Positions 1 through 6,254 of a stretch of DNA of 12,673 nucleotides are shown here, piece by piece. Numbering within the stretch: position 1 is the first letter of the stretch; every line of letters begins with the position of its first letter. A program made the translations under genes and the position numbers. The DNA is taken from assembly GCA_002425245.1 (NCBI GenBank), contig DILW01000035.1, forward strand, positions 1 to 12,673, read 5' to 3'. The notes below the pieces were generated by a model. That model was given only the letters and a program-made list of their open reading frames with translations, ran no database searches and had not been told where the DNA came from. This DNA comes from Betaproteobacteria bacterium UBA5582 (GTDB taxonomy: Bacteria > Pseudomonadota > Gammaproteobacteria > Burkholderiales > Rhodocyclaceae).

Positions 1-316
1 GCCCCGGATACAGCTCGGCGAGCGTGCCGAAGGCTTCGGCGACGACCAGCGGCGCATGGTTGGGCAGCATGACGCCGCCGGAACCGACGCGGATCGTCTT
101 GGTCGCGCCGGCCATGTGGCCGACCAGGACGGCGGTGGCCGAACTGGCGATACCCGGCATGTTGTGGTGCTCGGCCAGCCAGTAGCGGGCAAAGCCGAGC
201 TTTTCGGCGTGGCGGGCGGCGTCGGTGGCGATTTGCAGCGCCTCGGCAACGCTGCCGCCCTGGCGCACGGCAACCAGGTCGAGTAGCGACAGTTTCACCT
301 CGGCGAGCGGGTTCAT
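1..316 (-). CDS. LLM-class flavin-dependent oxidoreductase, N-terminal part (cut by window edge)
   Basis: About 105 N-terminal residues are present; the rest lies beyond position 1. The frame reads MNPLAEVKLSLLDLV, then RYWLAEHHNMPGIASSAT, then RVGSGGVMLPNHAPLVVAE. The AEHHN and GGVMLPNH segments are typical of bacterial luciferase-like monooxygenases of the YhbW/MsnO8 type, which are cytosolic TIM-barrel enzymes using reduced flavin and oxygen; the substrate is unknown. The start is well supported: AGGAGG lies about 7 nt upstream, inside the last codons of the EamA gene. The ATG overlaps that gene's stop as ATGA, so translation is probably coupled. It is the last visible gene of the nemA-like operon, which suggests a role in handling reactive or xenobiotic compounds (inference). 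Confidence 0.85.
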   Translation of the reverse strand, partial: MNPLAEVKLSLLDLVAVRQGGSVAEALQIATDAARHAEKLGFARYWLAEHHNMPGIASSATAVLVGHMAGATKTIRVGSGGVMLPNHAPLVVAEAFGTLAELYPG

Positions 317-1242
317 GCCTTTTCCTCCTGCAGACGTTGCTGGATGTCGGCGACCGCCGGGCGTCGGCTGGCGATCCAGCCGAGCAGCGAAAGCAGCGCC
401 AGACCGCCGCCGATGAGCAGGATGCCGGCCACTTCAATGCTCTTGAAGGCTTCGCCGAAGGTCAGCCGCGACGACAGGATGGCGACCACCGGCGTGCCCA
501 GCACCGACAGGCTGGCTTCCCAGGCCGGCACGCGGTCGAGGATGTAGATCCACAGCCACCAGCAGAGCGCCGTGCTGAACACCGACATGAAGCCGAGGAT
601 GCCGGCGTAGCTCCAGGTCCAGTCGGTCGGCCGTTCCGGCACGAGCAGCGCCAGGATGAGCAGCGGAATCGAGCCGAGCGCCATCTGCCAAGCGGTCAAT
701 GTCAGCAAATCGACTGGCGTCTGGCCGCGCAGGCGCTTGACCAGGATGGTGCCGATTGCCCAGCAGATGGCCGCGGCGATGCCGAGCGCCGGACTCAACA
801 GGCTGCCGTGCATTTCCCACGGTTCGATGATCAGCAGCAGGCCGATCAGCGTGCACGCGGCGGCGATCCACTGCGTGCCGCGCACCCGTTCGCCGAGGAT
901 CGGCCAGGCCAGCAGCAGGGTCCAGATCGGCATGGTGAAGATCAGCACCGCCGTCTTGCCCGGCCCGCCTTCAACCAGCGCCCAGGTCTGGAAGATCATG
1001 AAACCGGCGACCTGGGTCAGCGCGATGCCCAGCGTCGCGCCGGGGGCGGTCAGCGTCAGCTTGCGGCCGGTCAGGCGCAGCGCGATGAATAGCGCCACCG
1101 CACTGCCGATACAGCGCTCGGCGGCGAAGGCGAAAGGCGGCGAGTATTCCAGCCCGTGCTTGGCCAGCACCCAGGTGTAGCCCCAGATCGAGGAAAGGAC
1201 GATCAGCGCCAGGATCGGACGCCAGCGGTCGGAAGAAATCAT
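313..1242 (-). CDS. EamA/DMT-family inner-membrane transporter
   Basis: A 309-residue hydrophobic protein with about ten membrane segments in two EamA repeats, the usual size for a drug/metabolite transporter. Features include SSIWGYTWVLAKHGL in the first helix, an aromatic and Gly-rich first repeat, and a second repeat from about residue 150 (LGIAAAICWAIGTILVKR). Such proteins usually export metabolites or amino acids; the substrate cannot be read from sequence. The ATG at 1242 is preferred because AGAGAA lies upstream of it; an in-frame ATG at 1269 would add nine residues but has no ribosome site. It lies 63 nt after the OYE gene and overlaps the next gene by 4 nt, so it is probably co-transcribed with both and may export products or toxic substrates of these enzymes (inference). 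Confidence 0.88.
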   Translation of the reverse strand: MISSDRWRPILALIVLSSIWGYTWVLAKHGLEYSPPFAFAAERCIGSAVALFIALRLTGRKLTLTAPGATLGIALTQVAGFMIFQTWALVEGGPGKTAVLIFTMPIWTLLLAWPILGERVRGTQWIAAACTLIGLLLIIEPWEMHGSLLSPALGIAAAICWAIGTILVKRLRGQTPVDLLTLTAWQMALGSIPLLILALLVPERPTDWTWSYAGILGFMSVFSTALCWWLWIYILDRVPAWEASLSVLGTPVVAILSSRLTFGEAFKSIEVAGILLIGGGLALLSLLGWIASRRPAVADIQQRLQEEKA

Positions 1243-1305
1243 GCTGTTCTCTGTCTGGCGCGGCGGCATCTGCGCACCGCCGCGCCCGGGGTTGGGGGTG
1301 AGTGC

Positions 1306-2382
1306 TTACGGTAGCGTCGGATAGTCGGTGTAACCCTCGGCCCCGCCGCCGTACAGCTTGTCGGCGCGCAGCTCGTTCCACGGCGCGCCTTCGCGCAGGC
1401 GGCGGACGAGGTCCGGGTTGGCGATGAAGCCGCGGCCGAAGGCGATCAGGTCGGCGCCGCCGTCGGCGATCACCTGTTCGGCCAGCGCCTTGTCGTAGCC
1501 GTTGTTCACCAGCCACGGCCCCTTGAAAGCGCGGCGGGCGGCGGCGTAGTCGAAGCTGGCGGCCGGCGTGCGCGTGCCACCGGTTTCGCCCTCGATGATG
1601 TGCAGGAAGGCCAGACCGTAGCCGGCCAGCTTGTCGACGACGTAGCCGTAGAGCGCCTGCGGGTTGCTGTCGAGCGGCGCGGTGAAGGTGGTCAGCGGGC
1701 TCAGGCGGATGCCGGTGCGGCCGGCGCCGATCTCGCCGACGATGGCCTCGACCACCTCGAACAACAGGCGGGCGCGGTTTTCGATGCTGCCACCGTAGGG
1801 GCCGCTGCGGTCATTGACGCTGTCGCGCAGGAACTGTTCGAGCAGGTAGGTGTTGGCGGCGTGGATCTCGATGCCGTCGAAGCCGGCGGCAATGGCGTTG
1901 CGCGCCGCCAGTCGGTAATCATTGACCAGACCGGGCAACTCGTCGTCGCGCAGGGCGCGCGGCGCCGACACCGGCACGAAACCGTCGCGGGTGAAGGTGC
2001 TGGCTTCCGCCGCGCGGGCGGTGGAGGATACCGGCGCGGCGCCCTCCGGCAGCAGCGACACATGCGAAATGCGGCCGACGTGCCACAACTGCAGCACGAT
2101 CTTGCCGCCTTCGGCATGCACCGCATCGGTCACGGCGCGCCAGGCAGCGACCTGCTCGGCCGACCAGATGCCCGGCGTGTCGAGATAGCCCTGCGCCATC
2201 GGCGAAATCGGGCTGGCCTCGGCAACGATCAAACCCGCGGTCGCCCGCTGGCGGTAATACTCGACGGTCAGCGGGCCGGGGCAGTTGCCGGCAATGGCGC
2301 GATTGCGCGTCAGCGGCGCCATCACGATGCGGTTGGCGAGGGCGATGTCGCCGATCTGGATCGGCTCGAACAGCGTGGTCAT
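1306..2382 (-). CDS. nemA: Old Yellow Enzyme-family alkene reductase (NemA-like)
   Basis: A 358-residue FMN-dependent ene-reductase, close to the usual 360-365 residues. Family landmarks are visible: MAPLTRNRA near residue 21 with Thr25 beside the flavin, LQLWHVGR with Gln98 and Trp100, the substrate-binding pair His174 and Asn177 followed by the proton-donor Tyr179 (HAANTYLLEQF), YGGSIENRAR, and the C-terminal FMN-phosphate loop FGRGFIANPDL. Members reduce activated C=C bonds, N-ethylmaleimide, nitro compounds and similar electrophiles with NAD(P)H in the cytosol. AGGAGA stands upstream of the ATG. The gene follows a NemR-like repressor in the same orientation, as in E. coli nemRA, but has its own promoter with a palindrome identical to the one before nemR. 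The His/Asn pair rather than His/His is common in this family. The symbol rests on homology and context. Confidence 0.92.
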   Translation of the reverse strand: MTTLFEPIQIGDIALANRIVMAPLTRNRAIAGNCPGPLTVEYYRQRATAGLIVAEASPISPMAQGYLDTPGIWSAEQVAAWRAVTDAVHAEGGKIVLQLWHVGRISHVSLLPEGAAPVSSTARAAEASTFTRDGFVPVSAPRALRDDELPGLVNDYRLAARNAIAAGFDGIEIHAANTYLLEQFLRDSVNDRSGPYGGSIENRARLLFEVVEAIVGEIGAGRTGIRLSPLTTFTAPLDSNPQALYGYVVDKLAGYGLAFLHIIEGETGGTRTPAASFDYAAARRAFKGPWLVNNGYDKALAEQVIADGGADLIAFGRGFIANPDLVRRLREGAPWNELRADKLYGGGAEGYTDYPTLP

Positions 2383-2402
2383 GGCGTTTCTCCTGAGGTT
2401 TG

Positions 2403-2433
2403 ATTAGACCGGTCGTCTAGTTTCTTGCGTCAA
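2403..2433 (-). promoter_or_regulatory. Candidate nemA promoter
   Basis: On the minus strand TTGACG (2433-2428) could serve as -35 and TCTAAT (2408-2403) as -10. The spacing of 19 nt is longer than ideal. The candidate operator fills most of the spacer and reaches into the -10, so a bound repressor would block polymerase. The first bases of the -35 coincide with the T-run of the upstream terminator. Predicted from sequence only. Confidence 0.45.
2405..2419. promoter_or_regulatory. Candidate NemR operator before nemA
   Basis: TAGACCGGTCGTCTA has perfect 5-bp inverted arms (TAGAC/GTCTA) around a 5-bp centre. The same 15-mer occurs at 3082-3096 upstream of nemR, and the identity extends to 23 bp including flanks. 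A palindrome at both the TetR-family regulator and its adjacent target is the usual pattern of an autoregulated local repressor. Assignment to NemR is inferred from location. Confidence 0.75.
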
Positions 2434-2456
2434 AAAATGGCCGTCGGCGGACGGCC
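2432..2456 (-). terminator. Rho-independent terminator after nemR
   Basis: A perfect 7-bp stem (GGCCGTC/GACGGCC, 2439-2456) with a 4-nt loop. Read on the minus strand it is followed by ATTTTTT. It lies 21 nt past the nemR stop, so nemR is likely transcribed as a single gene and nemA is started independently. Confidence 0.8.
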
Positions 2457-2477
2457 CGGAATTAAATCAGCGGATGA

Positions 2478-3059
2478 TCAGCAACTGAGCAATTGCCGTG
2501 TGAACTGCAAAGCATTCTCCAGCGGCTGCGCCTGTCGCTGCAACTTCGCCAGCAAGCTGGCGCCCAGCCACAACTGGTACAGCGTCTGCGCCGTCGCGGC
2601 GGCATCAAGCGGCGGGATCGAACCATCGGCCATGCCGGTTTCGAGCAGCCGGGCAATGCGGCTGACGATCTGCCCGGTGCCGTCGCGCAGCGTCTCGCGC
2701 ATCGGATCGGACAAATCCGCCACCTCGCCGCCCAGCTTGACCACCAGGCACTGCTGCTCGGCACACGCCGCCTGCTTGTCCAGCCAGCGCTGCCAGTAAC
2801 ACGCCAGCCGCTCCTGCGCACTCAGCGCCTCGGCCGCGAACAGCGCATCGAGATCGGCCAGGTAGCGCGCAAAGTAGTCCTCCAGCAGCGCCTGCCCGTA
2901 CTGCTCCTTGGACTCGAAGTAATGGTAGAACGACCCCTTGGGCACCCCGGCCGCGGTCAGAATCTCGTTCAACCCGACACTGGCAAAGCCCTTGCCGGCA
3001 ATGATGCGCTGGCCGGTTTCAAGGACATGCTGGCGGGTGTTGTCGTGACGGGTTTTCAT
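2478..3059 (-). CDS. nemR: TetR/AcrR-family repressor, NemR-like
   Basis: A 193-residue regulator of typical TetR-family length. The N-terminal helix-turn-helix spans about residues 28-48 (VGLNEILTAAGVPKGSFYHYF) with the classic GSFYHYFxSKE. The C-terminal ligand domain contains QCLVVKLGGEVADLS, matching the E. coli NemR segment around Cys106, whose oxidation or alkylation relieves repression; the equivalent here is Cys104. LWLGASLLAKL and PLENAL also match NemR. It probably senses reactive electrophiles or chlorine species and represses itself and nemA. No strong ribosome site precedes the ATG; the predicted transcript start would leave only a short leader. The operator lies 22 nt upstream. 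Divergent from the reverse transcriptase gene but with no evident functional link to it. Confidence 0.88.
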   Translation of the reverse strand: MKTRHDNTRQHVLETGQRIIAGKGFASVGLNEILTAAGVPKGSFYHYFESKEQYGQALLEDYFARYLADLDALFAAEALSAQERLACYWQRWLDKQAACAEQQCLVVKLGGEVADLSDPMRETLRDGTGQIVSRIARLLETGMADGSIPPLDAAATAQTLYQLWLGASLLAKLQRQAQPLENALQFTRQLLSC

Positions 3060-3081
3060 AGGGTGGGATTGTGCGCTTGAT

Positions 3082-3096
3082 TAGACCGGTCGTCTA
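3082..3096. promoter_or_regulatory. Candidate NemR operator before nemR
   Basis: An exact second copy of TAGACCGGTCGTCTA, 22 nt upstream of the nemR start codon. It overlaps a minus-strand TCTAAT (3085-3080) that could be the nemR -10; no convincing -35 is seen. Its position implies autorepression. Confidence 0.75.
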
Positions 3097-3130
3097 GTTG
3101 TTTTTGATGGTTTCATTTCGCCCGATCTGT

Positions 3131-3158
3131 CATTCGCTTCATAGTTCCCGAGCGAATG
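3131..3158. repeat. Inverted repeat upstream of the reverse transcriptase
   Basis: Perfect 7-bp arms CATTCGC/GCGAATG separated by 14 nt. It could be an RNA stem-loop or a protein-binding site. No T-run follows on either strand, so it is not a terminator. Confidence 0.5.
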
Positions 3159-3257
3159 GATTGCCTCTTCAGGTTGCCGCACAAGTAATGAGGCTCAATC
3201 GCTTATCATAGACGGTGCGCATATGACTCTGGGCGCGGCGCTAAACTATTTGACTTA

Positions 3258-3263
3258 GGGAGG
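3258..3263 (+). promoter_or_regulatory. Ribosome binding site deciding the reverse transcriptase start
   Basis: GGGAGG lies 7 nt before TTG at 3271 but only 1 nt before the in-frame TTG at 3265. The spacing strongly favours the second TTG. Confidence 0.7.
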
Positions 3264-3270
3264 CTTGAGA

Positions 3271-4962
3271 TTGCTAAAGCCCGCTTTGCACCATTTTGAA
3301 CGTGCTGCGCGCGAAATTGCCGCACACGGCGACAACGACACCATCCCGTTTGACTTGGACGTGCGGTTCTGCGGTGATCAGGCCAATGCGCTAGCGGCCA
3401 TTGCATTTGGCTTCTTCGAAGAGCTGCGCGACGGGCCTGCTAAGGAAAATCATGAGCGAATCGCGGCCATGCACGTGTGCAGCGAACGGCTTATCGCGCC
3501 TTCTGGTCCGGCCGGCTTCCGCGTGGTCACGAAGATTCATCCCTTCTGGAACATCTACCTCAATGGCTTGGCCATTGCGATTGCTGAGACACTAGAGCCA
3601 CTACGGGCACCCGAGGCGCACTCGTACCGGTTTTTACCTGATGGAGGCGAACAACTTTTTGATCCGAACCGCTCTTGGCGAGCATTCAAGGAGGCGACCA
3701 TAGTTGATGCAGACTCCATAGGGCCAGGCGCGGTTATCGTTCAGACCGACATTTCTAGCTACTACGAGCACGTCTCCCACCACTACATCGAGAATTTCAT
3801 CAACGACCTTGGCGGAGACAGCAAGCAAGTCTCGAAGCAGGTTAACGCGCTGTTGGGTAAGCTTTCCGCCGGGAGGTCCTTCGGACTTCCCGTAGGGGGG
3901 CAGGGGGCCCGCGTTCTGTCAGAACTTTTCCTCAATCAAGTTGATTCCGCCCTCACAGCGGCTGGCGTCAATTGGAGCCGCTACGTCGATGACTACATAT
4001 TGATCGCGGCGAACACAGCCGAAGCCTACCGAGCCCTAGGCGTGTCTGCTCAATGCTTGATGGACTATGGTTTGAGCCTGAACAAGTCCAAGACCGTTCT
4101 CCTGTCATCGAAGCACTATCGAGACTATGTCAACTCTCAGTTAGGCGGTGATGATGGAGAGGCGGTCAAGCTTCGAACCATAGACCTGAAGTTTGACCCT
4201 TACTCAGACAATCCGGATGAAGACTATGAGTCGCTGAAGGAGACAGTTGAGACGCTCGAGGTTCGGCGCCTGCTCAATCGGGAGCTCGAGAAGGCTCTGC
4301 CTGACACCTTCTTGGTGGCGCAGATTGGTCGTACGATGCGACTCCACGATCCAATCATCGCACTAGAAATTGCGTCCACGCTGTTGGATGGTAAGAATCT
4401 GCACGCGTTCCGCTCGTCATTCTCCACCATCATGCGCGGCATCGCGAACCTGCGTGCCGACGAACGATTTGCCCTGATTCACAGTTCTATCGACTTGCTA
4501 CTTGATGCCGTTCCCGTTCATTCAGCTCACCTTCTTAAGGTCGACACAAGTCTCTTGCATTACATGCGTTGCCTAAGATTCCGCAGCACGCCAGAGCGTG
4601 CTTTGTATGTTCGGAATCTCTACGAAACCACCCAGCTCGACACCTTAAGGCGTGCGTGCTTGGACTGCTGGCGGAATTGGGGTGACAGGGCTGGGTTCAA
4701 CTATCTACGAAATCGTTGGCACCAGATGACAGCAGAGGGACAGCGCCTTTTCTGGCTTGCTACCTATAAGTTTGGTGATGAAGGGGAGGCTGCACGGCGG
4801 CAATTCCGCCATGCTACGCCTCAAGCGTGGGCGCTAGGGGTAGAGGTGCCGCTCGACGAGAAGAAGGACAAAGAGAAGCTAAGAAGGCACCCGCGCGGTG
4901 CTGAACCTCGGTTCGCGGCGGTTTTTGAAACTTGGGCCGAAGAGGTCGAGCGTGCAGATTGA
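3271..4962 (+). CDS. Reverse transcriptase of the UG/Abi (defence-associated) kind
   Basis: 563 residues from TTG 3271 (565 from TTG 3265). RT palm motifs are in order: motif A VIVQTDISSYYEHV with catalytic Asp160; motif B GLPVGGQGAR at 205-214; motif C RYVDDYILIA with YVDD at 238-241; and motif D GLSLNKSKT near 267-275. All catalytic Asp residues are kept. After about residue 310 comes a long, mainly helical region (for example RRACLDCWRNWGDRAG) resembling the HEAT-like alpha-repeat domain of AbiA/AbiK-type RTs (inference). It has no maturase or HNH domain as in group II introns, and no retron VTG or NAxxH motif or msr-msd. The next gene starts inside its 3' end. GC is much lower than in the neighbours. 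Likely a cytosolic polymerase of an anti-phage system; its class within the UG/Abi RTs cannot be assigned by eye. Confidence 0.9.
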   Translation: MLKPALHHFERAAREIAAHGDNDTIPFDLDVRFCGDQANALAAIAFGFFEELRDGPAKENHERIAAMHVCSERLIAPSGPAGFRVVTKIHPFWNIYLNGLAIAIAETLEPLRAPEAHSYRFLPDGGEQLFDPNRSWRAFKEATIVDADSIGPGAVIVQTDISSYYEHVSHHYIENFINDLGGDSKQVSKQVNALLGKLSAGRSFGLPVGGQGARVLSELFLNQVDSALTAAGVNWSRYVDDYILIAANTAEAYRALGVSAQCLMDYGLSLNKSKTVLLSSKHYRDYVNSQLGGDDGEAVKLRTIDLKFDPYSDNPDEDYESLKETVETLEVRRLLNRELEKALPDTFLVAQIGRTMRLHDPIIALEIASTLLDGKNLHAFRSSFSTIMRGIANLRADERFALIHSSIDLLLDAVPVHSAHLLKVDTSLLHYMRCLRFRSTPERALYVRNLYETTQLDTLRRACLDCWRNWGDRAGFNYLRNRWHQMTAEGQRLFWLATYKFGDEGEAARRQFRHATPQAWALGVEVPLDEKKDKEKLRRHPRGAEPRFAAVFETWAEEVERAD

Positions 4963-5674
4963 CCCACGCACCGTCGCCCGTGACATACCGGGAATTTTCG
5001 ATGAAATATTTCCGCAACTAACACCTGGAATCGTTGCACACTTCAATTCGTGCGCCGAGACCTTCCCTATAGAGGCGCTTCCTCCTGCCTTACTTTCTCA
5101 GTCCACTCTGCAGCGGGCGATGCTGTTTGAGCTCGGCTACACGGTTGGGGAACGCCTTCTAGTCGGTGCCAAAATCGACTGGGCCGAATGTTTTGAGGCG
5201 ACGCTGAAGCGGCAGAGGGTCTACTTCGATGCGGTGCTCCCAGAAAAACTCGATGCAGGCGATCAGGTGCTCGCCGAAATTATTGGACGGAATCTATCAA
5301 CTGGACTCGCAGGGATGGGCTGCCAGCGTGGCCTGCCCATTGTTCTGCGCCCAAATATTCCGGGTTTGGAGTGGATATCTAGCGGATTCGGCGATTTTTC
5401 TATTGAGCGTACCCTTATCGAGGTTAAGTGCACAGCCAAACGCTTTTCATCGTCTGACTACCGCCAGGTAGCGATCTACTGGCTTTTAAGTTTTGCTGCA
5501 GCCGTTGAGGGCCGAGGCGAAGAGTGGCAGGACTTTGTTTTGCTGAATCCGCGCAGTGGCGATAAGGTCTCAATGCACTTTGACGCGTTTCTTGCGGTAA
5601 TCAGTAGCGGAAGAACAAAGATAGATATCCTTCAGCTATTTCAATCGCTGGTCGCCTCCCGCCATACGCGGTAG
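4952..5674 (+). CDS. PD-(D/E)XK / RecB-like nuclease-domain protein coupled to the reverse transcriptase
   Basis: 240 residues from GTG 4952, chosen because AGAGG (4941-4945) lies 6 nt upstream; an upstream in-frame ATG at 4898 has no ribosome site. The gene overlaps the RT stop by 11 nt, so translation is probably coupled. The N-terminal half (1-100) is not recognised. The second half shows a nuclease signature: Glu109 in AEIIGRN, Asp148 in SSGFGDF, Glu157 and Lys159 in LIEVK, then QVAIY (Gln172-Tyr176). The order E, GxGD, ExK, QxxxY fits the RecB-like branch of the PD-(D/E)XK fold, whose members cut DNA with metal ions. The C-terminus (200-240) may be a small helical cap. No signal peptide or membrane segment. 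Function inferred: effector or processing nuclease of the RT system. The fold call rests on motifs alone. Confidence 0.75.
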   Translation: MQIDPRTVARDIPGIFDEIFPQLTPGIVAHFNSCAETFPIEALPPALLSQSTLQRAMLFELGYTVGERLLVGAKIDWAECFEATLKRQRVYFDAVLPEKLDAGDQVLAEIIGRNLSTGLAGMGCQRGLPIVLRPNIPGLEWISSGFGDFSIERTLIEVKCTAKRFSSSDYRQVAIYWLLSFAAAVEGRGEEWQDFVLLNPRSGDKVSMHFDAFLAVISSGRTKIDILQLFQSLVASRHTR

Positions 5675-5748
5675 TACGATCATCACAATTCTTAACCCGC
5701 CATCCCTTCCACCCCGGTACGATGACTTTTTCCCCTCAGGAGCAAATC

Positions 5749-6159
5749 ATGGGTCTTCTCGATCAGGTAGTCGGCGGGCTGGCCGCCAATGCACTCGGTG
5801 GCAAGGGTAACGGGGTGGCCGATATGGCCATGCAGTTGGTCAATCAGTATCCGGGCGGCCTTGGTGGGCTGGTGCAGGCTTTTCAGCAGGGCGGGCTGGG
5901 TGAGATCGTCAATTCCTGGGTGTCGACCGGGCAAAACCTGCCGGTGTCGGGCGATCAGTTGAGTTCCGCGCTTGGCAGTGACCTCATCGGCAAGCTGGCC
6001 GGGCAGGCAGGGGTGGCGCCGCAGGAGGCGTCGAACGGGCTGGCCAACCTGCTGCCCGGGCTAGTCGATCAACTGACGCCGGGCGGCAAGCTGCCGGAAG
6101 GCGGCGACATGCTCAGCCAGGGGCTGGACATGTTGAAGAAGGGCGGGCTGTTCGGCTGA
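5749..6159 (+). CDS. yidB: YidB-family (DUF937) protein
   Basis: 136 residues, similar to E. coli YidB (about 130). It begins MGLLDQVVGGLAANALGG and is rich in Gly, Leu and Gln, with the family's amphipathic helices, the NQYPGGLGGLVQAFQQGGL segment and a VxGDQLSSALGSDLIGKLA segment near residues 66-84. It ends in a Gly-rich tail, LKKGGLFG. AGGAG at 5738-5742 is 6 nt before the ATG at 5749; an in-frame ATG at 5722 has no such site. The family's function is unknown. GC returns to the high core level here, so it probably marks the chromosomal side of the low-GC cassette. No link to the upstream nuclease is evident; 74 nt separate them. Confidence 0.88.
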   Translation: MGLLDQVVGGLAANALGGKGNGVADMAMQLVNQYPGGLGGLVQAFQQGGLGEIVNSWVSTGQNLPVSGDQLSSALGSDLIGKLAGQAGVAPQEASNGLANLLPGLVDQLTPGGKLPEGGDMLSQGLDMLKKGGLFG

Positions 6160-6254
6160 GGCCTGTCGGCGGCAGCGCCTGTCGGTTTCGTTCAAGACGC
6201 GGGCGGCGGGCGCTGCGATAATGCCGTCTTCATTCTTTCGTGGAGTACGGCAAG

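Larger units (their letters stand above)
3097..3270. other. Non-coding leader between nemR and the reverse transcriptase
   Basis: 174 nt without a credible gene, lower in GC than the sequence to its left. It holds an inverted repeat, CATTCGC (3131-3137) and GCGAATG (3152-3158), with a 14-nt loop. TATCAT at 3204-3209 could be a -10 for the reverse transcriptase but no properly spaced -35 is visible. The space is sufficient for a promoter and a small RNA such as those that precede some defence reverse transcriptases, but nothing in the sequence proves one. Confidence 0.4.

Noticed and set aside
1600..2403. A 267-codon plus-strand open frame opposite nemA
   Set aside because: Composition is biased and motif-free; the minus-strand OYE carries every expected active-site residue.
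3097..4962. Retron or group II intron as explanation for the reverse transcriptase
   Set aside because: No msr-msd-like RNA with long inverted repeats, no retron VTG or NAxxH motif, no maturase or endonuclease domain, and no group II domain V-like hairpin next to the gene.
3200..5700. CRISPR-associated reverse transcriptase
   Set aside because: No repeat-spacer array and no Cas1 or other cas gene is present in the window.
6160..6254. Terminator after yidB
   Set aside because: GGCG/CGCC can pair over only 4 bp and no T-run follows, so the support is too weak.
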